This document shows, in pieces, positions 41,240-51,310 of a DNA stretch of 64,000 bases (position 1 is the first letter of the stretch; each line of letters starts with the position of its first letter). The DNA comes from Variibacter gotjawalensis (lineage in GTDB: Bacteria; Pseudomonadota; Alphaproteobacteria; Rhizobiales; Xanthobacteraceae): assembly GCF_002355335.1 (NCBI RefSeq), contig NZ_AP014946.1, positions 4,231,501-4,295,500 on the forward strand. Reading direction: 5' to 3'. Position numbers and translations under genes: made by a program. Under the pieces are notes generated by a model. The model was given only the letters and a program-made list of their open reading frames with translations. It searched no databases and was not told the DNA's origin.

Positions 41240-42139
41240 ATGGCCCGTGCTGCTAGTCTACCAATTCCTGCAGGCGAGGCAGGCTTATCTCGCTATCTGG
41301 ACGAAATCCGCCGGTTCCCGATGCTGGAGCCGCAGCAGGAATACATGTTTGCCAAGAGCTGGCGCGAACACGGCGATCGTGAAGCCGCGCATAAGCTCGT
41401 CACCAGCCATCTGCGTCTCGTCGCGAAGCTCGCGATGGGCTATCGCGGCTATGGTCTCCCGATCTCGGAAGTGATCTCCGAAGGCAACGTCGGCCTGATG
41501 CAGGCCGTCAAGCGCTTCGAGCCAGAGAAAGGCTTCCGCCTGGCGACCTACGCCATGTGGTGGATCAAGGCGTCGATCCAAGAATACATCCTGCGCTCGT
41601 GGTCGCTCGTGAAAATGGGCACGACCGCGAACCAGAAGAAGCTGTTCTTCAACCTGCGTAAGGCGAAGAGCAAAATCTCCGCGCTCGAGGAAGGCGATCT
41701 TCGCCCCGATCAAGTGCAGATCATTGCCAAGCGTCTCGGCGTCACCGAGCAGGACGTTGTCGACATGAACCGCCGCCTCGGTGGCGACGTGTCGCTCAAT
41801 GCGCCGCTGCGTGAAGACGGTGACTCGGGCGAGTGGCAGGATTGGCTGGTCGACGATAGCGCTAGCCAAGAGTCGCGCATGGTCGCGAGCGAAGAAGCCG
41901 ACAATCGCCGCAAGGCGCTCGGCCAGGCGCTCGATGTTCTCAACGAACGCGAGCGCCGCATCTTCGAAGCGCGCCGCCTTGCCGACGATCCGGTCACGCT
42001 CGAAGAGCTTGCCGCCGAATTCGGCGTCTCGCGCGAGCGCGTGCGTCAGATTGAGGTGCGTGCGTTCGAGAAGGTGCAGAAGGCGGTGAAGAACCGTCTT
42101 GCCGAAATCGAAAGCCCCGCAATGGCGCCGGCCGCCTAA
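41240..42139 (+). CDS. rpoH: RNA polymerase sigma-32 factor (heat shock)
   Basis: A 299-residue sigma-70-family factor with the RpoH hallmarks. Region 2 reads 'LVTSHLRLVAKLAMGYRGYGLPISEVISEGNVGLMQAVKRFEPEKGFRLATYAMWWIKASIQEYILRSWSLVKMGTTANQKKLFFNLR', including the RpoH-specific 'TTANQKKLFFNLR' box. Region 4 holds 'TLEELAAEFGVSRERVRQIEVRAFEKVQKAV'. Start 41240 follows AGGAAAGGG. It directs chaperone and protease genes at high temperature; ftsH in this window has a possible target promoter. A strong terminator closes the gene. Confidence 0.95.
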   Translation: MARAASLPIPAGEAGLSRYLDEIRRFPMLEPQQEYMFAKSWREHGDREAAHKLVTSHLRLVAKLAMGYRGYGLPISEVISEGNVGLMQAVKRFEPEKGFRLATYAMWWIKASIQEYILRSWSLVKMGTTANQKKLFFNLRKAKSKISALEEGDLRPDQVQIIAKRLGVTEQDVVDMNRRLGGDVSLNAPLREDGDSGEWQDWLVDDSASQESRMVASEEADNRRKALGQALDVLNERERRIFEARRLADDPVTLEELAAEFGVSRERVRQIEVRAFEKVQKAVKNRLAEIESPAMAPAA

Positions 42140-42161
42140 GCGCGCCGCAGAAACGAAAACA

Positions 42162-42192
42162 AAATGCCCGGCGATGAGCCGGGCATTTTTTT
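42162..42192 (+). terminator. Bidirectional terminator between rpoH and the convergent gene
   Basis: Stem AAATGCCCGGC (42162-42172), loop GATGA, stem GCCGGGCATTT (42178-42188), then a run of T. The minus strand also shows T after the stem, so both convergent genes can end here. Confidence 0.9.
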
Positions 42193-42245
42193 ATGGCAAA
42201 CAACTTGATTGTCGGCGGCGGCGCTATGCGCTGACTTTTACGAGT

Positions 42246-43898
42246 TTATTTCTGCCAGGCCGCGAAAGCTTCCTGGAATGCGCGCTCGCCCGGCGTGCCC
42301 TTCTCGATCGCGAGGATCGCGCGGCGATTGTTCGCGAACACCATCGGCACGTCGAACCACGCGCGATCTTTCAGAAGCTGCATGTTCCGCTGCATGTCGG
42401 CCTCAGCCGACGACAGGCCGATGAGGAAGAAGCCGTTCGTCACCTTGACGGCGAGACCCGCGAGCGGCGCGCCGCGCGACTGCTCGGCTTCCTTCATCAG
42501 GATTCCCGGCACCTTGTCGACGCTGCCCGACGAGAAATCCGCCGGCAGATTGAACAGGATCTCAACCGTATGGCTCGCCGGAAGCGCAGAGTCCGTATTG
42601 CGGCGGATCGACATCGTCATCGCGAACTTGCGTTCCGGAATTTCGATATCAACGCGGACGGCGAGCTCGGGCGCGAGCCCTGGTCCAGGCGACACCGTCT
42701 CGGTGCGCCAGATCGCCGAACCGCTCGCACGCGTGCCTTCCGGATTCGCCGGATCTTCCTCGTAGAGAACGACGCGTTGCGCGACCAGCGCCGGCGTGCC
42801 GCCTTGCGCGGCCGGTTGGCCGTCCTGCCCGACGCGATCGGACGCCTTTTGGCGCGGCTGATTCGATGTCGTCGCCGACGGCGCTAGATTTTTCGCCGCG
42901 CTGAACAGCGACGAGATCTTGTCACGCTGCCAGAACGCACCGCCGGCAAGTGCTGCCGCGATGATGACGAAGAGTAGAACGCCGATCAGACCGCGGCGCG
43001 CCGGGTTGGCCGGCTTCTCTTCGCCGAGCGGTTTGCGCGGCGCGGGGCCAGGCGGCCTGCGCCGGCGGATCGGCTGCGTGTCCCCAATTTCGGGCGGAGG
43101 TGGCGGCGGCGGAGCCGGCGGCAAGCCTCCTTGGTCGAGATCGGCAGCCTGCGGGTATTCTGGCTGGCGAGAAGCACGCAACGGCGGCGGAGGCGCAGGC
43201 TCGTCCGGATATTCGAGCGGCAACGGCGGCGGTGCCGCACGCTGACGCGGCGGTTCCGGCACTCTCGGAGGCTCCGGCGGACGGCGCGACTCAGGCGGCG
43301 GTGACGGCGCAGCACGCTCGAACGACGGCGGCGCGGGACGCTGCTCCGGCGGACGCGGAGCAAGTCCCGGCGGCACCGGCGGGCGCGGTGATTCGGCTGT
43401 GCGCGGTGCCATGCCGGGCGGCACGGCCGGACGCGGCGCCATGCCCGGCGGCACAGCCGGACGCGGCCCCTGCGGCGGAGGAGCTGGACGCTGCGAAGCA
43501 GCTGGCGGCGGCGCACTGCGCGGCGGAATCGGCGATTGAGGCGGAGCACCGGCCGGCGGCGGATTGTTGGCAGGCACCGGCGGCTGACGGCGTAGATCTT
43601 CCGGACGCGGCACCGGCGGACGGCTCGGCGCGCCTGCCCCAGGCATCGGCGGAACAGGCGTTGCGGGGCTTGGCGGCGTGCGCAAACGGCGCGCTTCGTC
43701 GGCCTCGACCTTGCGCACCGCATCCTCGAGCGCCAAGCGCTCGCGCGTGATATCGGCTTCGGGAAGCGGCGGCTGCGTCCCACGCAACTGCGCGACCAGC
43801 GCGTTGCGGGCCCGCTCATAGAGCGCGCGCCGCGCCTCGCCGGTGTTCTTTTCCAGACCGGAAACGGCGCGCGATAGCAGCGGGTAGTAGTCTGTCAT
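42246..43898 (-). CDS. Proline-rich single-pass membrane protein, unknown function
   Basis: A 550-residue protein. The N-terminus is a helical cytoplasmic domain ('YYPLLSRAVSGLEKNTGEARRALYERARNALVAQLRG'), then a long Pro/Ala/Arg-rich region (about residues 70-280) with repeats such as PPGMAPRPAVPPGMAP. One transmembrane helix follows ('RGLIGVLLFVIIAAALAGGAFWQ'). The C-terminal periplasmic domain is folded and includes 'AIWRTETVSPGPGLAPELAVRVDIEIPERKFAMTMSIRRN'. I recognise the layout in Bradyrhizobium-type genomes, where it is annotated as hypothetical. It ends at the shared terminator with rpoH. The repeat region must be of low complexity. Confidence 0.85.
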   Translation of the reverse strand: MTDYYPLLSRAVSGLEKNTGEARRALYERARNALVAQLRGTQPPLPEADITRERLALEDAVRKVEADEARRLRTPPSPATPVPPMPGAGAPSRPPVPRPEDLRRQPPVPANNPPPAGAPPQSPIPPRSAPPPAASQRPAPPPQGPRPAVPPGMAPRPAVPPGMAPRTAESPRPPVPPGLAPRPPEQRPAPPSFERAAPSPPPESRRPPEPPRVPEPPRQRAAPPPLPLEYPDEPAPPPPLRASRQPEYPQAADLDQGGLPPAPPPPPPPEIGDTQPIRRRRPPGPAPRKPLGEEKPANPARRGLIGVLLFVIIAAALAGGAFWQRDKISSLFSAAKNLAPSATTSNQPRQKASDRVGQDGQPAAQGGTPALVAQRVVLYEEDPANPEGTRASGSAIWRTETVSPGPGLAPELAVRVDIEIPERKFAMTMSIRRNTDSALPASHTVEILFNLPADFSSGSVDKVPGILMKEAEQSRGAPLAGLAVKVTNGFFLIGLSSAEADMQRNMQLLKDRAWFDVPMVFANNRRAILAIEKGTPGERAFQEAFAAWQK

Positions 43899-43940
43899 CG
43901 GGTGACGAACACCTTCACGTACGCGACAAGGTTTACTTGA

Positions 43941-45230
<1,290 letters not shown>

Positions 45231-45426
45231 CGAAATCCTCGTCAGAACCTGCGGGATGACGCCCGCGCGGGTTCAGCCACGCACAAGAATGCCGCCGGCG
45301 GCCATATTGGACCGCCTGACGGCATGTCGTTGGGACCATACCCGGTCTTGGGGTCAAAAACCAACCCGCAATCCGGTTTTCAGCGAGGTTTCTGAGCCTC
45401 AATTCACCGTCAGAGCGCCGTATTCC

Positions 45427-45510
45427 GTCATGGCCCGGCTTGTCCGGGCCATCCACGTCTTCTTTACCAGCGGCCAAAACGTGGATGGCCCGCATGAAGC
45501 GGGCCATGAC
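45427..45510. repeat. Nested palindromic repeat (cruciform type) between purA and the DUF4139 gene
   Basis: The 312-base gap is filled mainly by this element. The ends GTCATGGCCCG (45427-45437) and CGGGCCATGAC (45500-45510) are inverted copies. Inside lie GGGCCATCCACGT and ACGTGGATGGCCC, also inverted. The whole folds into a long hairpin with side arms. Elements of this sort, with the core GTCATGGCCCGGCTTGTCCGGGCCATCC, are many in Bradyrhizobiaceae genomes. The remaining bases on both sides look unremarkable. Confidence 0.75.
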
Positions 45511-45542
45511 GCCGAGAATGAATTGCAAGTGAGTGTGCTTGC

Positions 45543-47183
45543 TCAGCTTCCCGGCTGATAGACGACCGCTTTGTCGTTCGGCCATTTCACCCGCCAGGCG
45601 AATTTGATCTCTTTCTGCTCGCCGGGTTTTGCATCGACAACCCAACCGAGCACGCCGCGCTTGTCGCGCAAATCCTTGAACGTCGGAGCAGTCGTCGACG
45701 GCAGCATTTCGACCTGCACATCCTGGTGCTCGCTCACCGGCAATTGATCCTCGACCTGAATCTTCATCGGCCGCGCATGCCCGTTGCGAACCGCGATCTT
45801 GAATTCGCGCTCGTCGGTTTTCACCGTGGTGATGACGCCGCTGGTCCCTTCGTTCTTGCGTGATACGGCGCGCGTTACTTTGATCTTCTCGTCGGCGCCA
45901 AAACCGAGCCGCACATTCTCTTCCTTTGGCGTCGCCGGCATCACGCTGCGTCCGACAAACACGCCATCACGATAAATCGAGACGCGGCCCGGAAGCAGCG
46001 GCGCTTCGTCGTTGTGTTTGAACTCGGCTTCGAGGAACGCCGTCGGGTTGACGGCCGGCACCGCGCGCACCATCAGCTCCGGCTCGACCGAGCCCGTCGC
46101 GATGCGCAACGATTTTGCGCCTTCGTTCGCCGCGACGCTCACGCGACCCGGCACGCGGAACACGACTTGAAATCCGGAGGCATCGACGACGGCTTCTTGC
46201 TCCGCTGCGCGGCGCTCGCGCTGCTCGTCCGCTTGTGTGATGGGCGCCGGTTGCGCGACCGACGCCGGCGCACGCGCGCCGCCGTAATACGCCTTCGGCC
46301 GTGCATTCTCCTGCGGATATCGGACGATCAGCGTGCCGAGCTCCGGCGCATTACCGCCGGCCGCTGTGCGCACAGTCGACACCGAGAGCGCAACGTCCTG
46401 CCAGTCTTCACCGGTTTGCTGCACGATTTCTGCGCGTCGCACGATCTCGATTGCGGGCTTGCGATCCTTGTTTCCAGAATCGAGGCGCGCGTCGTAGAGC
46501 GGCATCCACCGCGCGCTACGCATCGTGTAGGTGATGCGAAATGTAGCTTCGCCGGCTTGTGCCGCCGCGAGATCGACGCGCACTTCCATTTTGCGCGGAG
46601 GATTTCCGCGCGCCTCGGCCTCCACCTTTTGGATCTCGCGATCGAGTTCGCGCTGCTTCAGTTTCGCTTCGCGAATTTTCACATCGACCGCGGCAAGCTC
46701 ATCAGCCACGGCGGAAAAAGCCTGCCGCCAGTCACCGATCGGCCGCGCGCCTTCAGCCTTTTCGCCGGGACCGAACGGAACTTCGGCCGCATAGCGTTCG
46801 ACGAATTTACGCCGCGCCGTCGCCGCCGCGATCGCATCATCGAGCGTCGCGCGCTCGTCGCGCAGCGCTTCAAGCCGTCGTTCGAGCGCGGGATTGTTCG
46901 CGGGTCTTTCGGGACGCGGCGGTCGCGCATCGATCGAGCCGACCGTTACCGGCCCGGTGCCCTCGATTCGTAGCGATGCGGGGTCGAGGCCGGGCGGAAA
47001 ATCGCCGAGCACGAGCGTCGTATCGCCGCTCGGCACAGTCGTGCGGACGACGCGCGTGACGCTGGCGCCGTCCGGATACACCGTGACGGCGTCAACATTC
47101 GATGTGGCTTGTTGTTCGGCGGCGACAGCGGCCGTGATGGGTGCCGCGCAAACAAGCGCGGTCGCGATGGCGATCTTGCGCAT
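45543..47183 (-). CDS. DUF4139 / mucoidy-inhibitor MuiA-family protein
   Basis: A 546-residue secreted protein with a signal peptide ('KIAIATALVCAAPITAAVAAEQQ'). The N-terminal DUF4140 part ('VTVYPDGASVTRVVRTTVPSGDTTLVLGDFPPGLDPASLRIEG') is followed by a coiled-coil about residues 105-200. Then comes the DUF4139 barrel ('ATFRITYTMRSARWMPLYDARLDS', 'DWQDVALSVSTVRT'). The ending 'LGWVVDAKPGEQKEIKFAWRVKWP' is typical. In related bacteria the family affects exopolysaccharide; its biochemistry is not known. GGGAG precedes ATG 47183. Confidence 0.88.
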   Translation of the reverse strand: MRKIAIATALVCAAPITAAVAAEQQATSNVDAVTVYPDGASVTRVVRTTVPSGDTTLVLGDFPPGLDPASLRIEGTGPVTVGSIDARPPRPERPANNPALERRLEALRDERATLDDAIAAATARRKFVERYAAEVPFGPGEKAEGARPIGDWRQAFSAVADELAAVDVKIREAKLKQRELDREIQKVEAEARGNPPRKMEVRVDLAAAQAGEATFRITYTMRSARWMPLYDARLDSGNKDRKPAIEIVRRAEIVQQTGEDWQDVALSVSTVRTAAGGNAPELGTLIVRYPQENARPKAYYGGARAPASVAQPAPITQADEQRERRAAEQEAVVDASGFQVVFRVPGRVSVAANEGAKSLRIATGSVEPELMVRAVPAVNPTAFLEAEFKHNDEAPLLPGRVSIYRDGVFVGRSVMPATPKEENVRLGFGADEKIKVTRAVSRKNEGTSGVITTVKTDEREFKIAVRNGHARPMKIQVEDQLPVSEHQDVQVEMLPSTTAPTFKDLRDKRGVLGWVVDAKPGEQKEIKFAWRVKWPNDKAVVYQPGS

Positions 47184-47260
47184 CGTAAATCTCCCTCGTG
47201 GCGCGGCGAGGAGCACCGCGCGTCAGAGAGAGAACAATCCGCGAAAGTTGGGTGGCCTCA

Positions 47261-47280
47261 GGGCGGCCCGAAGGCCGCCC
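47261..47280 (-). terminator. Hairpin after serA
   Basis: GGGCGGCC, loop CGAA, GGCCGCCC (47261-47280): an 8-bp GC stem just after the serA stop on the minus strand. No T-run follows, so it may be a weak terminator or a processing hairpin. Confidence 0.4.
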
Positions 47281-47301
47281 GTGGGCACGATTGCGGCGAG
47301 C

Positions 47302-48882
47302 TTAGAAATGCAGCGGCTTCGCGTGCGTGACCTGCGGCAGTTTCTTCACTTCCTCGATGACCTTGTCGGACACGGCCCCGTCGATTTCGACGAGAGCAAT
47401 TGCGGCGCCGCCCTGCGCATCACGGCCGAGATGGAAGGTCGCAATGTTCACGCCCGCATCGCCGAGGATGCCGGCGAACTTGCCGACGAAGCCCGGCTTG
47501 TCTTCGTTCGCGACATACAGCATCGACGGGCCGAATTCGGCGTCGACGCGAATGCCCTTGATGTTGACGATGCGCGGGCGGCCGTCCGCATAGACCGTGC
47601 CGGACACGCCGCGCGTCTGCCGCTCCGTCGTGACCTCGACCGTGATCAAGCTTTCGTAGTCGCCTTGCGCTTCGCGGGTCGTCTCTTCGACGATGATCCC
47701 GCGTTCTTTCGCAACACTCGGTGCCGACACGACGTTGACGTCAGCAAGCATCGGACGGAGAAGCCCCGCAACGGCCGACGACGTCAGCGCACGCGTGTTG
47801 AGCTGCGCGACCGCGCCTGCATACGTGATGCGAACTTGCTTGATGCCGCTCTCGGTGAGCTGACCCGCGAACGAACCGAGCTTGTCGGCAAGGTCGATCA
47901 GCGGACGCAGCTTCGGAGCCTGCTCGGCCGTGATCGACGGGAAGTTCACGGCGTTGGAAATCGCACCACGCAGCAGATAATCCGACATCTGCTCGGCAAC
48001 CTGCAAAGCAACGTTCTCCTGCGCTTCGCTCGTCGCCGCGCCGAGATGCGGTGTGCAGACGACATTCGGATGTCCGAACAGCGGATTCTCTTTTGCCGGC
48101 TCGGTGACGAACACGTCGAATGCCGCACCCGCGACCTTACCGCTGTCGAGCGCAGCCCGCAGCGCAACTTCGTCGACAAGACCGCCGCGCGCGCAGTTGA
48201 TGATGCGAACGCCGTCTTTCATCGTCTCGATCGCCTTGGCGTCGATGATGTTGCGCGTGCGATCGGTCAACGGCGTGTGCAGCGTGATGAAATCAGCACG
48301 GCGGAACAGGTCTTCAAGCTCGACCTTTTCGACGCCGAGATCGACGGCACGCTCTTCCGACAAGAACGGATCGAACGCGATGACCTTCATGCGGAGACCC
48401 AACGCGCGATCGGCCGCAATCGAGCCGATGTTGCCGCAACCGATCACGCCGAGCGTCTTGCCGGTGATCTCGACACCCATAAAGCGGTTCTTCTCCCACT
48501 TGCCGGCTTGCGTCGACGTGTCGGCGGCGGGAATCTGGCGTGCCAGCGCGAGCATCAACGAGATCGCGTGCTCGGCGGTCGTGATCGAATTGCCGAACGG
48601 CGTGTTCATGACGATCACGCCCTTCTGCGTCGCGGCCGGAACGTCGACATTGTCGACGCCGATGCCGGCGCGGCCGACGACTTTCAGATTCTTCGCCTTC
48701 TCGAGAATCTTCGGTGTGATCTTCGTTGCGGAGCGGATCGCGATGCCGTCGTAGTTGCCGATGATCTCGGCGAGCTGGTCCTTGTCGAGACCAGTGTTCA
48801 CGTCGGTCTCGACACCGCGCTCCTTGAAGATCGCAACGGCAGCGGGAGAGAGTTTGTCTGCAATAAGAACGCGGGGGGCCAT
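47302..48882 (-). CDS. serA: D-3-phosphoglycerate dehydrogenase
   Basis: A 526-residue NAD enzyme that starts serine synthesis from 3-phosphoglycerate. The nucleotide fold is 'GKTLGVIGCGNIGSIAADRALGLRMKVIAFDPF'. Catalytic residues are Arg in 'INCARGGLVDEVAL' and His in 'NVVCTPHLGAATSEAQ'. A long form follows with an intervening domain and a C-terminal ACT domain ('LYVANEDKPGFVGKFAGILGDAGVNIATFHLGRD') that may sense serine. ATG 48882 is chosen; GAGG lies within a second ATG four codons earlier. The gene is next to serC but separated by a palindromic repeat. Confidence 0.96.
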   Translation of the reverse strand: MAPRVLIADKLSPAAVAIFKERGVETDVNTGLDKDQLAEIIGNYDGIAIRSATKITPKILEKAKNLKVVGRAGIGVDNVDVPAATQKGVIVMNTPFGNSITTAEHAISLMLALARQIPAADTSTQAGKWEKNRFMGVEITGKTLGVIGCGNIGSIAADRALGLRMKVIAFDPFLSEERAVDLGVEKVELEDLFRRADFITLHTPLTDRTRNIIDAKAIETMKDGVRIINCARGGLVDEVALRAALDSGKVAGAAFDVFVTEPAKENPLFGHPNVVCTPHLGAATSEAQENVALQVAEQMSDYLLRGAISNAVNFPSITAEQAPKLRPLIDLADKLGSFAGQLTESGIKQVRITYAGAVAQLNTRALTSSAVAGLLRPMLADVNVVSAPSVAKERGIIVEETTREAQGDYESLITVEVTTERQTRGVSGTVYADGRPRIVNIKGIRVDAEFGPSMLYVANEDKPGFVGKFAGILGDAGVNIATFHLGRDAQGGAAIALVEIDGAVSDKVIEEVKKLPQVTHAKPLHF

Positions 48883-48920
48883 GTTGTGCCTCATATATCG
48901 GTGAATGTGTGAAGCCGTTC

Positions 48921-49013
48921 ATCCCGGCGAAAGCCGGGATCCAGCCCGCGCGCGGTAGCGCGCGAAAAATTGGAAGCGGAGTTCTTGGCTCCTGGGCCCG
49001 GCTTTCGCCGGGG
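48921..49013. repeat. Inverted pair of palindromic repeats between serA and serC
   Basis: ATCCCGGC-GAAA-GCCGGGAT (48921-48940) and CCCGGC-TTTC-GCCGGG (48997-49012) are inverted copies of one hairpin. Between them lie GCGCGC-GGTA-GCGCGC and the stretch GCGGAGTTCTTGGCTCC, which I recognise as part of a repeat found in many Rhodopseudomonas/Bradyrhizobium genomes. It fills most of the 147-base gap in the serine genes. Confidence 0.7.
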
Positions 49014-49029
49014 CGAGCGGAGTGAGTTG

Positions 49030-50202
49030 CTAAGCCGCCTTCGGCAGCTGTTCTTTCGCGCTCGCGAAGGCCCATTCGAGCCACGGCACGAGCGCCTCGA
49101 CATCGCTTTTCTCGACCGTCGCACCACACCAGATGCGCAAGCCCGGAGGCGCATCGCGGTAGTAAGCGATGTCGCACGCGACATTGTCCTTCTCGAGCAT
49201 GCCGGCGACGTTCTTGGCAAACGCCGCTTGCGCATCGAGCGGGAGCGAAGCGATCGCCGGATCCGTGAAGCGCAAACATACCGAGGTGTTCGAACGGATC
49301 TCCTTACGCTCGGCCAGGAAATCGATCCACGGCGTTGCGGCGACCCAATCGGCGAGCGCCTTCGTGTTCGCATCGGCGCGCGCGATCAGCGCCTTCAGTC
49401 CGCCGACGCCCTTCGCCCAATCGAGCGCATCGACATAGTCCTCGACGCACAGCATCGACGGCGTGTTGGTCGTCTCGCCTTCGAACAAGCCGTCCATCAG
49501 CTTGCCGCCCTTCGTCATGCGGAAGAGCTTCGGCATCGGCCATGCCGGCACGTAGCTTTCGAGACGCTGCACAGCGCGCGGCGAAAGCACCAACATGCCG
49601 TGCGCAGCTTCACCGCCGAGTGCCTTCTGCCACGAGAAGGTGACGACATCGAGCTTCTTGAAATCGAGCGGTTGCGCGAATGCGGCCGACGTCGCGTCGC
49701 AGATCGTCAGACCTTCACGATCCGCAGCGATCCAATCGCCGTTCGGCACGCGCACACCGGAGGTCGTGCCGTTCCACGTGAAGACGACATCGCTCTTCCA
49801 ATCGATCTTGGAAAGATCGGGCAGCGCGCCATAATCCGCGCGCATCACAGTCGCGTCTTTCAGCTTCAGTTGCTTGATGACGTCCGTCACCCAGCCTTCG
49901 CCAAAGGATTCCCACGTCAGCAGCGTGACGGGGCGCGCACCGAGCATCGACCACATCGCCATCTCGACCGCACCCGTATCGGACGCCGGCACGATCGCGA
50001 TCTTGTAGTCGGCAGGAACTTCGAGCACTTCGCGCGTCTGCTCGATCGCGCGCTTGAGCTTCGCCTTACCGGGCTTCGACCGGTGCGAGCGTCCAAGCAG
50101 TGCATCAGTGAGAACTTGAAGAGACCAGCCGGGGCGCTTCGGGCACGGGCCGGAGGAAAAATGCGGAGTAACCGGCCGCACGCCGGGCTTCTGTATCGTC
50201 AT
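49030..50202 (-). CDS. serC: Phosphoserine aminotransferase
   Basis: A 390-residue PLP enzyme, second step of serine synthesis. Signature segments: '[30 protein letters not shown]', '[35 protein letters not shown]', and the PLP lysine in '[28 protein letters not shown]'. This is the alphaproteobacterial/archaeal type of SerC rather than the E. coli type. The start at 50202 follows the structured leader at 50203-50260; the open frame upstream continues into the leader with no ribosome site. It is transcribed towards serA. Confidence 0.93.
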   Translation of the reverse strand: MTIQKPGVRPVTPHFSSGPCPKRPGWSLQVLTDALLGRSHRSKPGKAKLKRAIEQTREVLEVPADYKIAIVPASDTGAVEMAMWSMLGARPVTLLTWESFGEGWVTDVIKQLKLKDATVMRADYGALPDLSKIDWKSDVVFTWNGTTSGVRVPNGDWIAADREGLTICDATSAAFAQPLDFKKLDVVTFSWQKALGGEAAHGMLVLSPRAVQRLESYVPAWPMPKLFRMTKGGKLMDGLFEGETTNTPSMLCVEDYVDALDWAKGVGGLKALIARADANTKALADWVAATPWIDFLAERKEIRSNTSVCLRFTDPAIASLPLDAQAAFAKNVAGMLEKDNVACDIAYYRDAPPGLRIWCGATVEKSDVEALVPWLEWAFASAKEQLPKAA

Positions 50203-50260
50203 AGTATCGCTATCCTTACAGATAGATGCCTCTCGTTGGGGAGAGGTGTCCCGCCGCGGG
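50203..50260 (-). ncRNA. Structured leader before serC (candidate serC-motif RNA)
   Basis: Three hairpins lie between the promoter and the serC start on the minus strand: CCCG-CGG-CGGG (50250-50260), CCTCTC-6-GAGAGG (50229-50246) and CTATC-6-GATAG (50210-50225). The last ends eight bases before the ATG and could mask the ribosome site. A 'serC' RNA motif with stem-loops upstream of serC was reported in alphaproteobacteria (Weinberg and others). My match is by gene context and shape, not by a search. Ligand unknown. Confidence 0.55.
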
Positions 50261-50288
50261 AGATAGGGCAGCGATACCGGCGCGTCAA
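50261..50288 (-). promoter_or_regulatory. Promoter of serC
   Basis: TTGACG (50288 to 50283), a 16-base spacer, and CTATCT (50266 to 50261) read on the minus strand: a normal housekeeping promoter. The transcription start would be near 50254, so the leader is about 50 bases, fitting the hairpins described. Confidence 0.6.
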
Positions 50289-50315
50289 CACGATTCTGGC
50301 GTGTATGCAAACGAC

Positions 50316-50340
50316 AACGGCGGCCACGAGGGCCGCCGTT
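50316..50340 (-). terminator. Terminator after the first beta-barrel protein
   Basis: AACGGCGGCC (50316-50325), loop ACGAG, GGCCGCCGTT (50331-50340): a perfect 10-bp stem 29 bases past the stop of the outer-membrane protein. The T-run on the minus side is short. Confidence 0.6.
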
Positions 50341-50368
50341 GCGTGAATTTCGTTGATGTCGGAGACGC

Positions 50369-51118
50369 TTAGAACTTCAGACCTAGGCCTGCGCGATAAG
50401 TCGTGAACTGACCGCCCACACCCTTGCTCTCGCGAAGTCCTACATATTCGAGCTCTGCACGTGCGAAGAGATTTTGCGTGATCATCATGTCGACGCCTGC
50501 GCCAACTGAGAAGCCGAATGGAGTTGCGTTGTCGCTGACCAGCGAGCCTGCTCTGAAGATCGCCGGGTTGGCCACTGAGGTCACGACACCGACGCGCTCG
50601 GATTCGCCACGCGCTACGACAAAGCCGACAGAAGCGTAAGGAAGGAAAATTCCCGTCGACCAACCGGCACGAAAGCGTCCGCCGAACAAGTCGCTGATGT
50701 GCTGGGTCGAAGTCCCCGTCGCTAGAGCCGGAACTGCACCCGCTCCGAAGTTATAAGTCGTTGCGTTCGTAAGGGTAGACGATGTGCCGCGGTCGAGGCG
50801 GTTATAAGTGAACTCGAAACCGAGAACGATGTCGTCCCACTGCGCGTTAAAGCCGATAAAGCCGCCGTATGACGCAGTGTTTCCGGACCCGCGCGCAAAC
50901 GGAAATACGAGGTCGGCGTTCCCGCCGAGCGGATCCGTGAGAACCCCATTGAGCGTCGTCAAGCGTTGCTGCGTAAAGCCACCGTGACCACCGACATAGG
51001 TGCCCGACCAATCGAAGCGCTGCTCGACCGGCGCATCGTACATCGGCCCGCGCAGATCGGCAGCTCCTGCTTCACTTGCGATTGTTATGGCTGCGAGGGC
51101 GAGCAGAATTTTGCGCAT
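50369..51118 (-). CDS. Outer-membrane beta-barrel protein (Omp25/31-like)
   Basis: A 249-residue protein with a signal peptide ('[24 protein letters not shown]') and alternating strands of an eight-strand barrel: '[14 protein letters not shown]', '[26 protein letters not shown]', '[28 protein letters not shown]', and the end '[12 protein letters not shown]' with a terminal Phe (the BAM signal). Family members in Brucella and Rhizobium stabilise the outer membrane. The next gene encodes another barrel protein of the same group but clearly different in sequence. Confidence 0.88.
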   Translation of the reverse strand: MRKILLALAAITIASEAGAADLRGPMYDAPVEQRFDWSGTYVGGHGGFTQQRLTTLNGVLTDPLGGNADLVFPFARGSGNTASYGGFIGFNAQWDDIVLGFEFTYNRLDRGTSSTLTNATTYNFGAGAVPALATGTSTQHISDLFGGRFRAGWSTGIFLPYASVGFVVARGESERVGVVTSVANPAIFRAGSLVSDNATPFGFSVGAGVDMMITQNLFARAELEYVGLRESKGVGGQFTTYRAGLGLKF

Positions 51119-51246
51119 GCGATTGGCCTCTTGATTCGCGCGAACGTGTGTCGTCCGGATTGAGGCCTATAGTTAATCGTTAACCTTAATATTCCGTTAT
51201 CTCGCAGGGGTTTCTGGCAGCTCGACGGAAATGTTCGATGCAAAAG

Positions 51247-51276
51247 AAAACGGCGCGGAGATGATCCGCGCCGTTT
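51247..51276 (-). terminator. Terminator after the second beta-barrel protein
   Basis: ACGGCGCGGA, loop, TCCGCGCCGT with a T-run TTTTCTTTT on the minus strand, about 35 bases after the stop at 51311. A normal rho-independent terminator. Confidence 0.85.
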
Positions 51277-51310
51277 CGAGTTTGCTCAGACAGTGAGGAT
51301 GATCGGAGGA

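Noticed and set aside
42900-43760. Long open frames on the plus strand opposite the proline-rich gene
   Set aside because: They mirror the Pro/Ala/Arg repeats of the minus-strand gene and have no start signals.
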